Assembly: GCF_023078275.1 (NCBI RefSeq)
Contig: NC_062978.1
Span: 6,710,585-6,774,584, forward strand
Length of the DNA: 64,000 nucleotides
Reading direction: 5' to 3'
Origin: Leguminivora glycinivorella
Taxonomy: Eukaryota > Arthropoda > Insecta > Lepidoptera > Tortricidae
The notes under the pieces were generated by a model. The model searched no databases and was not told the DNA's origin. It saw only the letters and a program-made list of their open reading frames with translations. The first letter of the stretch is position 1, and each line of letters starts with the position of its first letter. Shown piece after piece: positions 1 to 11,400 of the stretch. A program made the position numbers and the translations under genes.

Positions 1-50
1 TGAGTGAATGAGAGGATAAAAAGAGATGAGGGTGACAAATGCAGCAACAT

Positions 51-1131
51 GTACAACAAGGTACTAGAAAGACAAATAATTAAATAAATACACTCATAGT
101 TTCAATGTAGGTACCTACTTTTTTTTAAAGTATCTACTTAATGGACATTTATTTATCTGTTCTCTTAGGCTAGGTTTTTTACAATATGAGTATAAAAGTA
201 AAATAAAAAAAAACACTTACAAAACAATATAACACTTTGCCTAGTCTGTGGTCAAACAAGCATTATAAAAAAAAAAAAAAAATAAACACATTATAAACAA
301 CCTATACAACAAGGTACCAGAAAGACAAATAATGAAATAAATACACTCATAATTTCAATGTACCTACTTTTTTAGGGTTCCGTAGTCAACTAGGAACCCT
401 TATAGTTTCGCCATGTCTGTCTGTCCGTCCGTCCGTCCGTCCGTCCGTCCGCGGATAATTTCAGTAACCGTTAGCACTAGAAAGCTGAAATTTGGTACCA
501 ATATGTATATCAATCACGCCAACAAAGTGCAAAAATAAAAAATGGAAAAAAATGTTTTATTAGGGTACCCCCCCAACATGTAAAGTGGGGCCTGATATTT
601 TTTTTCATTCCAACCTCAACGTGTGATATATTTTCGGATAGGTATTTAAAAATGAATAAGGGTTTACTAAGATCATTTTTTGATAATATTAATATTTTCG
701 AAAATAATCGCTCCTAAAGGAAAAAAAAGTGCGTCCCCCCCCTCTAACTTTTGAACCATAAGTTTAAAAAATATGAAAAAAATCAAAATAGTAGAACTTT
801 ATAAATACTTTCTAGGAAAATTATTTTGAACTTGATAGGTTCAGTAGTTTTTGAGAAAAATACGGAAAACTACGGAACCCTACACTGAGCGTGGCCCGAC
901 ACGCTCTTGGCCGGTTTTTTTAAAGTATCTACTTAATGGACATTTATTTATCTGTTCTCTTAGGCTAGGTTTTTTACAATATGAGTATAAAAGTAAAATA
1001 AAAAAAACACTTACAAAACAATATAACACATATAAACACATTATAAAAAACCTAACCTTATACAACAAGGTACCAGAAAGACAAATAATGAAATAAATAC
1101 ACTCATAATTTCAATGTACCTACTTTTTTTT
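51..1131. repeat. AT-rich repeat unit of about 250 bp in 2.5 copies, split by another element
   Basis: The stretch 119-373 recurs with few changes at 915-1131, and its end also appears at 51-126. Shared landmarks are the run ending in ATCTGTTCTCTTAGGC and the stretch with ACAAGGTACCAGAAAGACAA. The two main copies are separated by the AGGGTTCCGTA element at 374-905, which appears to sit in the poly-T at the unit boundary. No coding content is seen; the short reading frame at 851-1096 runs through this repeat. Confidence 0.75.
374..905 (+). mobile_element. Non-autonomous element, AGGGTTCCGTAGTC family
   Basis: It starts AGGGTTCCGTAGTCAACTAG, continues into a run of GTCC repeats, and ends TACGGAACCCTACACTGAGC followed by a GC-rich tail, so the ends hold an inverted AGGGTTCCGTA. 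A second copy in the opposite orientation lies at 42069-42618. No coding capacity is seen. The family resembles common lepidopteran interspersed repeats; the superfamily is not assigned. Confidence 0.7.
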
Positions 1132-2062
1132 AAGTACCTATTAAGTGACGTGACATCGGAAAGTATCCAATTATAACTTTTTCATTCGGAAAACTTTTGG
1201 TAGGTAGGCAACTTGTTACGTGTTTTTGTACAATCGAAAGCCCGTTCTTTGTTTCCTGTTAAATATTCTTGGTGTTTCCTCATGTTTAAAAGTCTTGTTA
1301 CCACTTAGTAATTTTTACCTTTACTGTTTTATCTGTTTTTCTTTTATATGTAAGAAGTTATGATATTATTTTAATTGATACCTAAGACTGAACCATCTCC
1401 TCCACGGGACAGGCATCTGCCTGTGGAGGTCAGTTTAATTGTATACATGACTGTATTTTCTTGGAAATAAACTAATTTTATTTTTATTTTTATTTTTAAT
1501 TAAAACCTGACCAGAAATATGACTACGCGCCATCATCGCCATGTTGCGGAATTTCATTAGAACTATTTTCTTCATACTATACTGAAATGTCAACCCACAC
1601 ATCAGAAGAATAGCAGTGCAGTGCCAAAAGAGGATCGAGTATTATCAGAGAAAAGAGACTAACTAAGAATCGGAACTCCGTAGTCCAATTTATACGTTTG
1701 ACTCGTAAAACAATAGATGGCATTACTATACTCTCGCGACAAATGGTATTGTTCAATTCAGAAATAATTTCATTTAGTCTATGGTATTATAGAGAATTAC
1801 TGTCAAACTAAAATGTGTAATCACAGTGCATAGACTGCCATCTCTCGACACAGGCTTAAAACTTTTGAACGTCCGTTTTGACAATTTGGCCCATATTGTT
1901 AGCTTGATATGTGTTAAAATGTCAAATATTAATATTAGCTCCATCTAGCCGAGCGTACCCCAAAGGTGTGTCGCCATCTAGCTCAATGTACCTTTTTCTG
2001 TATGGTATTGGAGTACGTTTTTTTCAGACTTTATCGGTCTATACGAAGTTATATAGGTCTTT
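1132..2062. other. No gene seen; AT-rich non-coding DNA
   Basis: No convincing exon is visible. A short GC hairpin (CTCCACGGGACAGG with its complement) at about 1398-1427, followed by AT-rich sequence with a TTTTTATTTTTA run ending near 1500, looks like a LINE or SINE tail. Nothing else is recognised. Confidence 0.5.
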
Positions 2063-2236
2063 GCCAATATTATAAATTGGGAATGTGTGTGTTACTGTTT
2101 GTTTGTCCGTCTTTCACGGCAAAACGGAGCGACGAATTGACGTGATTTTTAGGTGGAGATAGTTGAAAGGATGGAGAGTGACATAGGCTTTTTGTCTCTT
2201 TCTAACGCGAGCGAAGCCGCGGGCAAAGGCTAGTAG
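2063..2236 (+). mobile_element. Interspersed repeat ending in GAAGCCGCGGGCAAAG
   Basis: A member of a short repeat family running from AATATTATAAATTGGGAA to GCGAAGCCGCGGGCAAAGGC and containing GGAGCGACGAATTGACGTGA. Other copies are at 2652-2887 (+) and 40082-40260 (-). It is a common lepidopteran repeat and has no coding capacity. Confidence 0.75.
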
Positions 2237-2651
2237 TCATATATTTCTGGCCAGGGAGCCGATTTTTGAATCTCACTTTCACTAAAATACCGGTTGAAAA
2301 CGGTGAATTCGAACGCCGTGAGACTCAAAAATCGGCCCGCAGGCTTTATATATTTTGATACAGAAAGAGAACGAGAAACAACGGCAAAGATTGTAACTTG
2401 TCGTTGTGTCGTATCGTTGATCTACGGTCGTAGCACTACGTCGTAGAAACGCTACGAGGAAATCGTAGAGGCACAACGGCAATGAGTAGTGATTTTAATT
2501 ATGGACTTATATTAATACTTTATAGACATACTATGTACCTACTTTTTCTGTGTAATTTGGTCCTAATAAAAGTTGTTTGTAATAAAAAAAATATTACTTA
2601 CGTCTTTGAGGTATACCCACATGCTTAAGCTTCAAATGCAATAACAACCAT
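2237..2651. other. No gene seen; includes a short inverted segment
   Basis: GAGCCGATTTTTGAATCTCACTTTC at about 2257 is roughly inverted by the stretch near 2318-2336, suggesting a small foldback. Nothing coding is recognised. Confidence 0.4.
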
Positions 2652-2887
2652 CCATACTAATATTATAAATGGGAAAGCGTGTGTTTGTTTGTTTGTCCGT
2701 CTTTTACGGCGAAACGGAGCGACGAATAGTCGTGATTTTTTTAAGTGGAGATACTTGAAGGGCTGGAGAGTGACATAGGCTACTTTTTGTCTATTTCTAA
2801 TCCCCCACTTCATTAAAATGGGGGGTGGAAGTTTGTATGGAGCAATTTTCGAACTTAAGGCGGGCGAAGCCGCAAGCAAAAGCTAGT
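2652..2887 (+). mobile_element. Interspersed repeat ending in GAAGCCGCAAGCAAAA
   Basis: Second copy of the family seen at 2063-2236, longer by an internal stretch (AATCCCCCACTTCATTAAAA). It starts at ACTAATATTATAAATGGGAA and ends GGCGAAGCCGCAAGCAAAAG. Confidence 0.75.
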
Positions 2888-3104
2888 TTTATCATAATTT
2901 CAACTCGGTACTAACAAACGTGGACACTAGGGGGAGGGGTGGTGAAATTCTTAACCCGTTACCACACGAGTAATACTTATAACACTTAAAAATTGGGAAA
3001 GCTTATGAACCGGGCAACCTCAAGAGCCAATACTAAATAATACATATGCATATTATTTTTCTTTAGTGGGGAATATGTAATAATCAGCGATTTGTTTGTT
3101 GCAG

Positions 3105-3240
3105 AGACGTTTAAAGCGGAGGCAAAGCATGGGTCCCTCGTTGTGGATCGGCTGAGCCCGGGCCGGGGGCCGGCGGCGCGCTGGAGGCGCTGCGGCGGCA
3201 CTCGCGGCAGATCGCCGCCAGGCGCGTGCGCAGAGTGCAG
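3105..3240 (+). CDS. Candidate untranslated 5' exon of the Trp-gamma gene
   Basis: A GC-rich block in AT-rich surroundings is bounded by a good acceptor (TTTGTTTGTTGCAG, ending 3104) and a donor (GTGAGG at 3241). The frame that would feed the start codon in the next candidate exon carries a TGA at 3153 and has no ATG after it, so the block fits a 5' untranslated exon. After the donor, 3270-3420 holds loose echoes of the exon end (TGCAAAGTGCAG, AGAGTGCAGGCGAGG). Assignment to Trp-gamma rests on position and phase only; an exon of another gene is possible. Confidence 0.4.
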
Positions 3241-3855
3241 GTGAGGGGGAGGGGGGAGGGGCATCTGGGAGGATAGAACTATGTGGCGGGTGCAAAGTGC
3301 AGTGTTGAGGTGAAGGGTGGAAAATAGGCGGGGCGCTGGAAATGCAAGTGAGGGGAGCAGGGTAGCTGATGGTGCGCAGTTCCGTACTAAGAGTGCAGGC
3401 GAGGCGTGCAGAACTTGAGAGGAGGGGGGCCGAATACAGTGGCGAATTAAGGTTGCTTAGAGTGGAGTCTAGCCATAGGTCCAGGGGAGTTGACTGTAAG
3501 AGCTAGAGGGGTTTCTTATCGAGCGAAACATATGAAAGCTCAGTTGGCAGCACATCCCAGAGGCTCCGGGCTCCACTGCGAATATCTAAAATCTGCATAT
3601 ACAACAGCGAAAAAGTGGTAATTTACGAAATTTGGATATTCAACTACATAACTGCATGGTATATGGCAACGTATACAACGTCTAATAAAATGATACTCTG
3701 ATATCCAGATGATATACTGAAATTCAGTTTAGAGATACTGTGACGAGTACCTAACTAGGTACGCACGCCTTTTATGAGACACCTCTCTCAGCTTAATGTT
3801 GAATTGTTCCCGCCCGCCCAGCAACTCGCCCGCCTAATTCGCCTGTTTGTTGCAG

Positions 3856-3898
3856 TTCACGGAACGGGAACGAGATGGCGCTCGCGGAGATGGCGCAG
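3856..3898 (+). CDS. Candidate small 5' exon with possible start codon, Trp-gamma
   Basis: A 43-nt block between TTTGTTGCAG (ending 3855) and donor GTAAGC (3899). It holds ATG at 3875; the eight codons from there (MALAEMAQ) end in phase 0 and join in frame to the exon at 4367, which is open throughout. The exon may therefore carry an upstream start, or may be 5' leader if translation begins at the ATG at 4442 or 13959. Confidence 0.4.
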
Positions 3899-4366
3899 GT
3901 AAGCGCACGCGCAGCGTCACCCACTTCCTCCGCCAGGCGGCAGCACAGTCTCAAGTGCTTCCCATTCCAGTTAATGGATTCCTAGTTTACATTTCGCGTG
4001 CCATCCGCCAAAAGTGATTAATTCAGTGAGTTCTTTACTCAGAATTATTGAGATGTTGGATATATCGATACGCGAGTGGTATGTTGATTGTTTACAGTGC
4101 GCTCTAAATATATCTAAGGGCGTCAACCGCTTGGTACATAAAGCTGAATGTGTGGTGTAAGGCCTTGGTCGTTGTGACCAGTCGGCCGCGGCGTTTGTAT
4201 GATGTTTTCTTAGACGTTTGAGAGCGCTTGTTCTGGCTTACCAACTGGTACCCGCCGCGGGAGGCTGTTGAGAACGGACCGTAAAAAAATTAATTAATGC
4301 TGCTGGCCACGGTCCGCCGTCGGCGGCGGGTGAAAATCTCTGTGTAAAGGTGTGTTGTGTGTGCAG

Positions 4367-4492
4367 AAAGCGGCGGGTCGGAGATGTCGGGCGGCAGCGG
4401 CGGCGGGGCGGATCCGGCGGCCGTCCACCTGCCGCGTCGAGATGGGCAACCTGCTGGCGCCCGAGCCGCGGCCGCTCGACAATAAGGTCAAG
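4367..4492 (+). CDS. Trpgamma: N-terminal exon of Trp-gamma (MGNLLAPEP...)
   Basis: Bounded by acceptor TGTGTGTGCAG (ending 4366) and donor GTATGC (4493). The frame from ATG 4442 reads [17 protein letters not shown] and ends in phase 0, which joins without a frame break to the exon at 13941 (RHSIHG followed by MTEEENVV). The ATG at 4442 gives an MGN start that could be N-myristoylated (inference). The frame is also open upstream of 4442 and could be fed from the ATG at 3875. The 9.4-kb intron that follows is typical of a first intron. Which of the three possible starts is used cannot be settled from sequence. Confidence 0.6.
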
Positions 4493-7400
4493 GTATGCTC
4501 ACCCTTCACGATTATAGCTTCCTCCTTTTTCTTTCAAGATATGTACCTATTCAGTTTGATCACCGTTGTAATACTCATCAAGAATAAGTAGGTAGATGTT
4601 CATCCAGTTGGCTTCTTAGCCTTAGAGAGGGGAATGGGTAGATGTACTTTTGCAGCGCTCTTGTACTTAGCCCAAAGGTGAATACGGCAGGTCATATCGC
4701 CTTTTGACCCCATGTAGTGACTATATACGTACACCGTGTTGTTCCCAGTACACCAAAAAGGATTCTATCCGTACTGAATGTAAGACGCCGTAGCTATGCG
4801 GTTCCTAATTATATTTTCTTTTTGGGGAAAATGGCAGGTTTTTCTTCTTCCCTATTGATGTTTTTCTTTGATCCATTCATGAATAGATCCTGAAGTAATC
4901 ACAAATCAAATAAAGGTTTTAATAAATTATATATAATAATCAACCAAAGCTTCACATTATACGAGTATGACCAGAAAATGATTATTTATAAGTATGGTTG
5001 GTTATACAGGATGATTTTGTAAGCAGGTGTAACATAGTGAGTTTTGAGGTCATACTCATAATGAACGACTATGGAATACTTAAATCGCAAAAAAAAATAT
5101 TTGGCTGTTTTATAGAAATGAGAATACATATGGACTGACGTCATACCGATGACGTCAGTCCATATGTAGGTATGAAACAGAGTACAGACAAATTATTTTT
5201 CGTGATTTCAGCTTTGGTCTTGTAATAAAAGTTGTTCATTATGGGTGCGTATCGATCGATATAACTTTTTTTGATATATTTTTAGTCGTTATAACGATCG
5301 TATGATATAATTATTGAATCATATAACAACAAATAATATACTAACAAATTGTATAATTCTTATTTAATATAGTGATCATTTTTTCGAAAAACATTTATTA
5401 TAACATACTTTGAGTATAATGATTATTTCTAATAATAAATAAATTGTATAACACAAATTCTTTCTAAAGCACAGTTAGAATAAATAAAAAATTCAATAAA
5501 TTAGATCCATAATTTACCAGAAAAGTAGATTTTTTTTTAATTAAATGGCCTCAGTCCCATTGGTGGGACTATTTTGCCAGTGTCAAGGTGATATAAGCTA
5601 TACCTTGTACTTTTGGCACTTGAAAAAAGTGTAAACAAACCTGAGCTGTCAAATTTGAGGGTTGTTTATTAGGTAACGTTTGGTTCCTGAATTTTTTTCT
5701 CTATTTAAAAATAATTGAGCTCACTACTATTTTCCATTTCATTCCACTAACATGTAATTTCGTTAATTTGACGAAACGTATACACCTTCACAAATACAAA
5801 CCTTAATGAATATTATTAACCTACATTTAATGAATATTATTATTTTCTTCAGGGAATCATCAACCAAAAAGTACCTAATTTTGCAGAGGTTTAAAACTCA
5901 TGGTTGCATTTTAATCTGGATGTAACTCCGGTTTCACATTAAATAAATAAATAAATAAATATTATAGGACATTCTTACACAGATTGACTGAGGCCCACGG
6001 TAAGCTCTAGAAGGCTTGTGTTGTGGGTACTCAGAAAACGATATATATAATATATAAATACTTATATACATAGAAAACATCCACGACTCAGGAACAAATA
6101 TCTGTGCTCATCACATAAATAAATGCCCTTACCGGGATTCGAACCCGGGACCGCGGCGCAGCAGGCAGGGTCACTACCGACTGCGCCAGACCGGTCGTCA
6201 ACACACATCGACATTATCGACATTATCCGATCCGATATCGGATGTCGGAAGGATTTCGATGGAAAAATCCAAGATGGCGCCTGTAATGTATGAGATATCG
6301 GTCCTACATCCGATATCGGATTGGATAATGTGAAAACGCACTAACTCTACTAAAATATAAAGGTAGTACCTCGGAGGAAATATAGACTGGAGTAGCCTTT
6401 CAGTTACTTTCCCCTCTGCCAAAAAACTTGAACAAATGTTCATAAAGTCACGTAAATACAATTTCACAATCGATTCATGCTCATTCACAGAATCGCCACG
6501 ACACATATCACTGGTACTTAATTAAAAATGCCCGCGTGTGCTGTGAACACTTGTAATAAGCGCTCAAATACCTCAAGTTTGCAAAAAGATGGCATAATAT
6601 TCCATTTGTAAGTAATTTTAATATTGTTATATTACTGTTTTTATTATCTAAATGATAATATTTTTGTCATACGTCATCGAATATCGATTTATGTGATCGA
6701 ATGCAATCGATTTGAAATTTGTTGGTGGGTAGAAATTACGTCACGAACACTCCCCACGAGACTTCGATTTTTTGCTGTTTAAGAAGTTACCTAATGTGGT
6801 TTACAATAGGGTCGATATTTATGTATCAATTTATTCATTAAAAGACGCACTCCCCACGAGACTTCATTTATATATTTTGTAAGAATTAACCTAATTTCAA
6901 TTAGAATAGAGCATATAATAATATTGACATCGTAATGAGACATTGATCATCATAATGAGCATGTGTTATTTTTTTATCATAATGTGCGTGTGTATTGACA
7001 ATAAATTTTTTGCATTTGTGAGTACTCCTTTACATGTGTTATTTCCTCACCTCCCGCGAATCTTGGCAGAATTATTTGTACGTAGACGCAACATGAAGGC
7101 TACTCCAGTCTATATTTCCTCCGAGGGTAGTACTTATGCGATTTTTAATTTTATCTGTCCGACATTTGCCATTGCTTGTTATCAATCATCATCATCTGTT
7201 CCGAGTTCGATATTTGTGTTTTCGAGCTTCCGTCCCTCCGTATGAGATGATGATTATTTATGTTTTTTAGGGTTCCGTACCAAAAAGGTACAAAAGGAAC
7301 CCTTATGGCGACGCTCTGTCCGTCTGTCTGTATGTCTGTTACATTTCTAAATACCTCGAGAACTACTTACGCTATTGATTTGAAATTTGGAACAGTTATG

Positions 7401-8423
7401 AACATTTTAAACCTCTACAAGCTGAAACTATTATTTTAAAAAATATATTAATATTAATTATAGAAAATGGCCAAAATGGAAGGGGGGCAAATCGTAAATG
7501 TCAAGTTACTAGGTTAAGTGGGGTATCGTTAGAAAGAGCTCAAATTGTACATATCAAAACTATTTTTATATTTTTTTTGTAATGGAAAATAAAAAGAATT
7601 ATGAAGGAAAATGTAAAAAATAAAATACCATTCCCCCCCTTATCTCCCGAAGTTTACCAACGAAAAATTATGACTTTTTACGAAATATTGATTTTAAGCT
7701 AAATTTTACAGGAAAAGGTTTCTAGCCTTAAAAGGTTCACTATCCCTGGATCTGTCAAATTTGACGGCTCTGGATTGTTTACACTTTTTTCAAGTGCCAA
7801 AAGTACAAAGTATAATTGTTTTAAGATTTTGGTACGGTAAGTACGACAGTGTTCGGTAGTTGGCACTTGTAAATTGATAGCTAGATTTTACAACCAGGGC
7901 ACGTGGACTATTGGCCGTTGACGACAAAAAAGGGGCAAAACGCGTTTCGAGATTAATTCTTCATCAGCTTCTCACTATAACATTAGTTTACTGCATTATA
8001 AGCTATCGATATTACACTTTAAACAGCATTAATGAGCAAAAGAAGGAGAAAATATTCACGACACGATACCGCTAAGATGGCGCCCGTACCGGAAGTCCAC
8101 CAGAAAAGTAGATTAGCTTAGAACTGTGACCCCTACACACAACGCGCTGCTTCCAGCAAAAATAGGTTAGGTTAGGTTAGAACTGTGACCCTTAAACATA
8201 TGTACTGCCAGAAAAGTAGGTTAGGTTAGGTTAGAACTGTGATCCCTTCAAAAATTAAAATTTTGTAAAAACCCCCGACTGCGACATAGTTGACCGATTT
8301 TCATGAAACATGGCTAAGAACACTCCCGACTAACTCAGCTTTCAGACAAAAAAAAACTAAATCTAAATCGGTTCATCCGTTCGGGAGCTACGATGCCACA
8401 GACAGACACACACACACAGACAA

Positions 8424-8454
<31 letters not shown>

Positions 8455-11400
8455 CGTCAAACTTATAACACCCCTTCGTTTTTGCGTCGGGGGTTAAAAA
8501 GTATAAAATTAATTCATGAAATGTTTTATACCTTTTGCTAGTTATATTATACTAGTCGTATATCAGTAGATAGTTATACCATATAACGGTTATTATAAAT
8601 AAGTGTTATACGAAATAATGATTATACTAAATAAAAGTAGATATTTTGTGATTATACCAAATGTTAATTATGTCAAATGAGTGATTATATCCTTTAAAAA
8701 TATACCAAATGTTGTTATATCAAATGTTACTATACCAAAAAATGTATACCAATCATTACACACGTTCATTATGAGCTCTTGCTATACAGCTATATACTTA
8801 CAAAATCATTCTGTATAAATCTACGTAATTGCATTTACATAATCTGTATTATAACCGGTTGCTGATTAAGCTAGTCTTTTTCATCAATGGAATAAGGAAG
8901 TACTCATGCATAATCCAGCCAATTCATAAATTAATAATTCATGATACTTATTCAGTAAAATAACAACCCGTAAACAAGAGGCCAATCAATCGTTCCCCGT
9001 CTATACTGAATTGTAGACATACAGGTTGTATGGTTGATTCCGTGCTACTATACGCGAAATGATTCTTACAAGACATTCCTCCGATTTCAAATCAACGACG
9101 ATTGGCATTTTTGCATCCACATGATCATACATTACGTTGTTCTTGTCCAGGATCAAAACTTGCATGGGCCCTAAAACAAATTCCAGCTAGAAACGCCACA
9201 AATCAAGAAAAACTTTTCCCATAACTACATGTCCTAGGAAAGCTTTGAAACAAAAATTAGGTTTTTCTCGCACCCTGTATGTTTTTCTAACATAAAGGCC
9301 AATCATCTTGAAATTTGAATTCGGTGGAACTCCTTCTTTTCTTCTTTACATCCTATATCTGTACACGAAACACTACTGGGATAGGAGATTCTTTACAACC
9401 TGTATAAGATACACTACTTGTGAACGATATGGGTCTCTTTCTACGCACCCTGGTTTTCTCCGATCGTTCTTTCTAAGCACCATATACCTACCGATTTCTT
9501 TCACCACTGCCCGTGTAATTGTAAACATCAACAGATGTATTTCATATTTATTTCTGTGCGGGCGCGAATCGGGCGGTCCTTTGTTGATACAACCTTGTTA
9601 CTATGAACCGGGCTGAGGTTTGTTATTTTAATGAAATCTGTTTAAGAATTCATACGGCGCGTCGTATCGGGACATTCATCTCGTTGTGACGTATTATCGA
9701 TCTATGTTATTCGTGATTTACAGGGTCGTGCATAGATCTTTAAACCCCTAAATAAAAGTCTATTCCCCAAAGCCACCGTCCACCGGCTTTCCGCGCATGC
9801 GCGCAGTATCGAAAAAACTGAAAACGCATTGTTTGGCTCTGTAACCATGGCAACGTATTGTTATAACGATACTGCGCGCGTGCGCGGGAAGGCTTTGGGC
9901 AGCTGAGCTGACAGTGCAAACCTTTGCGTCAAAATACAGGAAACAGTGTGAATTTCACGAAAATTATTCAAGAAAACTATTAAAAACTAAGTGCATTGTC
10001 GTAGAAAAACTATTATATGCAACGGTGTTTAACTGAGTCAAAAAATACTCTTGGCATCTTAATAACAATTTTCGGCTTCGCCTCAAATTGTTACCCACGC
10101 CACTCGTCCTTTTTGACCTCCTTTAAACGCCTGTTGCATAAAATACTATATCATGGCTAGGGCTCTTCCGCAAACATGATCCAGGGCCTCTAGCCAAGAA
10201 TACAATCCTAGACGCTCCGTGGCGGACCATACGCAACTGCTATAACACTCAATACGGAAGAGTCTGATAGAAAGAGATACTGATAATACGCTACGAAGCG
10301 TCAAAGATTGTACTTTTGGCTACGGACAAGGTCTGGATACATATACCTTGCCATCCGAAAGTCACCCAGGCAGCTTTGTTGCCCGGTCGCAAAAACCCCG
10401 TGTTTGTAGCGCCCATATTATATAGATAAGTCTCTTAACCTTCTAGTGACGTGACAGCAACTCCCTGAAGTCGTGTGCATGTGTGCGCGCACACACACGC
10501 GTCTAACGAGGTTGTTTATCATAACGTAACTAATCGAACATCGTAAACACTAGTCGCTCGCCCCGGCTGCGGCTTCATGGCCAATGTTTTTACACGATAT
10601 AGATTCCAAAAAAGGATATGCCCTTTCATAATAATGCTGAGCGAATATTCGTACCTACTAACAAAATTGTCCGCATAATAGGTACTATCAGCAGCAAAAG
10701 GGCATGGCGAATTTACTAATGAATTCTTATTTTTTTCGTGCACTTTTGCAGCTGATAGTACCTACCCCGCCATTTGCGCACCAATGAACAGGGTACTTAG
10801 TCAAACACAATCGCTTACGGTTCGTACAGATGGAGTGCGAAAAACTTTACCTTCGTATTTTTACGGAGACTTGCAAACGTGTCATGCTATTTCAGTCAGT
10901 CTCAGTACAATACGTACTGACACTGTCTGAACTAGCATGACAAATATCTACGAACGTTTCCAGAAAATTTCGAAATTTTGTAGAGTAGAGACAGGTAGCT
11001 TAGAAATGAATATGTGCTCAAAATCATCTCAATATTTCATGCTCATTTATTATCCTTTATTTATAGTTAGGTGCGTCGAATATAAGCCTAGACACAGTCA
11101 AGTTATTAAATATAGATGGGGATAAAGTGCCAAAAATATATATCCAAAACCTTAATGTGTAAGCAATAAAGTCGTGTACCTACCTACTCGCGGCCTGTGA
11201 ATAAATTAGACTTTGCAAACTTTTGCCGTCCAAAACCCGGCGTGTTTTCTTGGATAAAAAATATCTGTTTTTCTTACTTGTTCTGTTATTTTCGTGTGCG
11301 TTTAGGAAGTCATCATCCAAACAAACAAATGTTTATAAGGGCCACTTGCACCAACGAAAATGGAGGGTTAACCCGAGGGTTAACCCTCCATTTTATATGG

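Noticed and set aside
6198..6506. 102-codon frame on the - strand
   Set aside because: No family features, overlaps SINE and inverted repeat; probably chance.
8165..8234. Telomere or telomere-fusion site
   Set aside because: Only two runs of three TTAGG units in a small local duplication.
9308..9616. 102-codon frame on the + strand
   Set aside because: No domain, no splice context, ordinary AT-rich intron.
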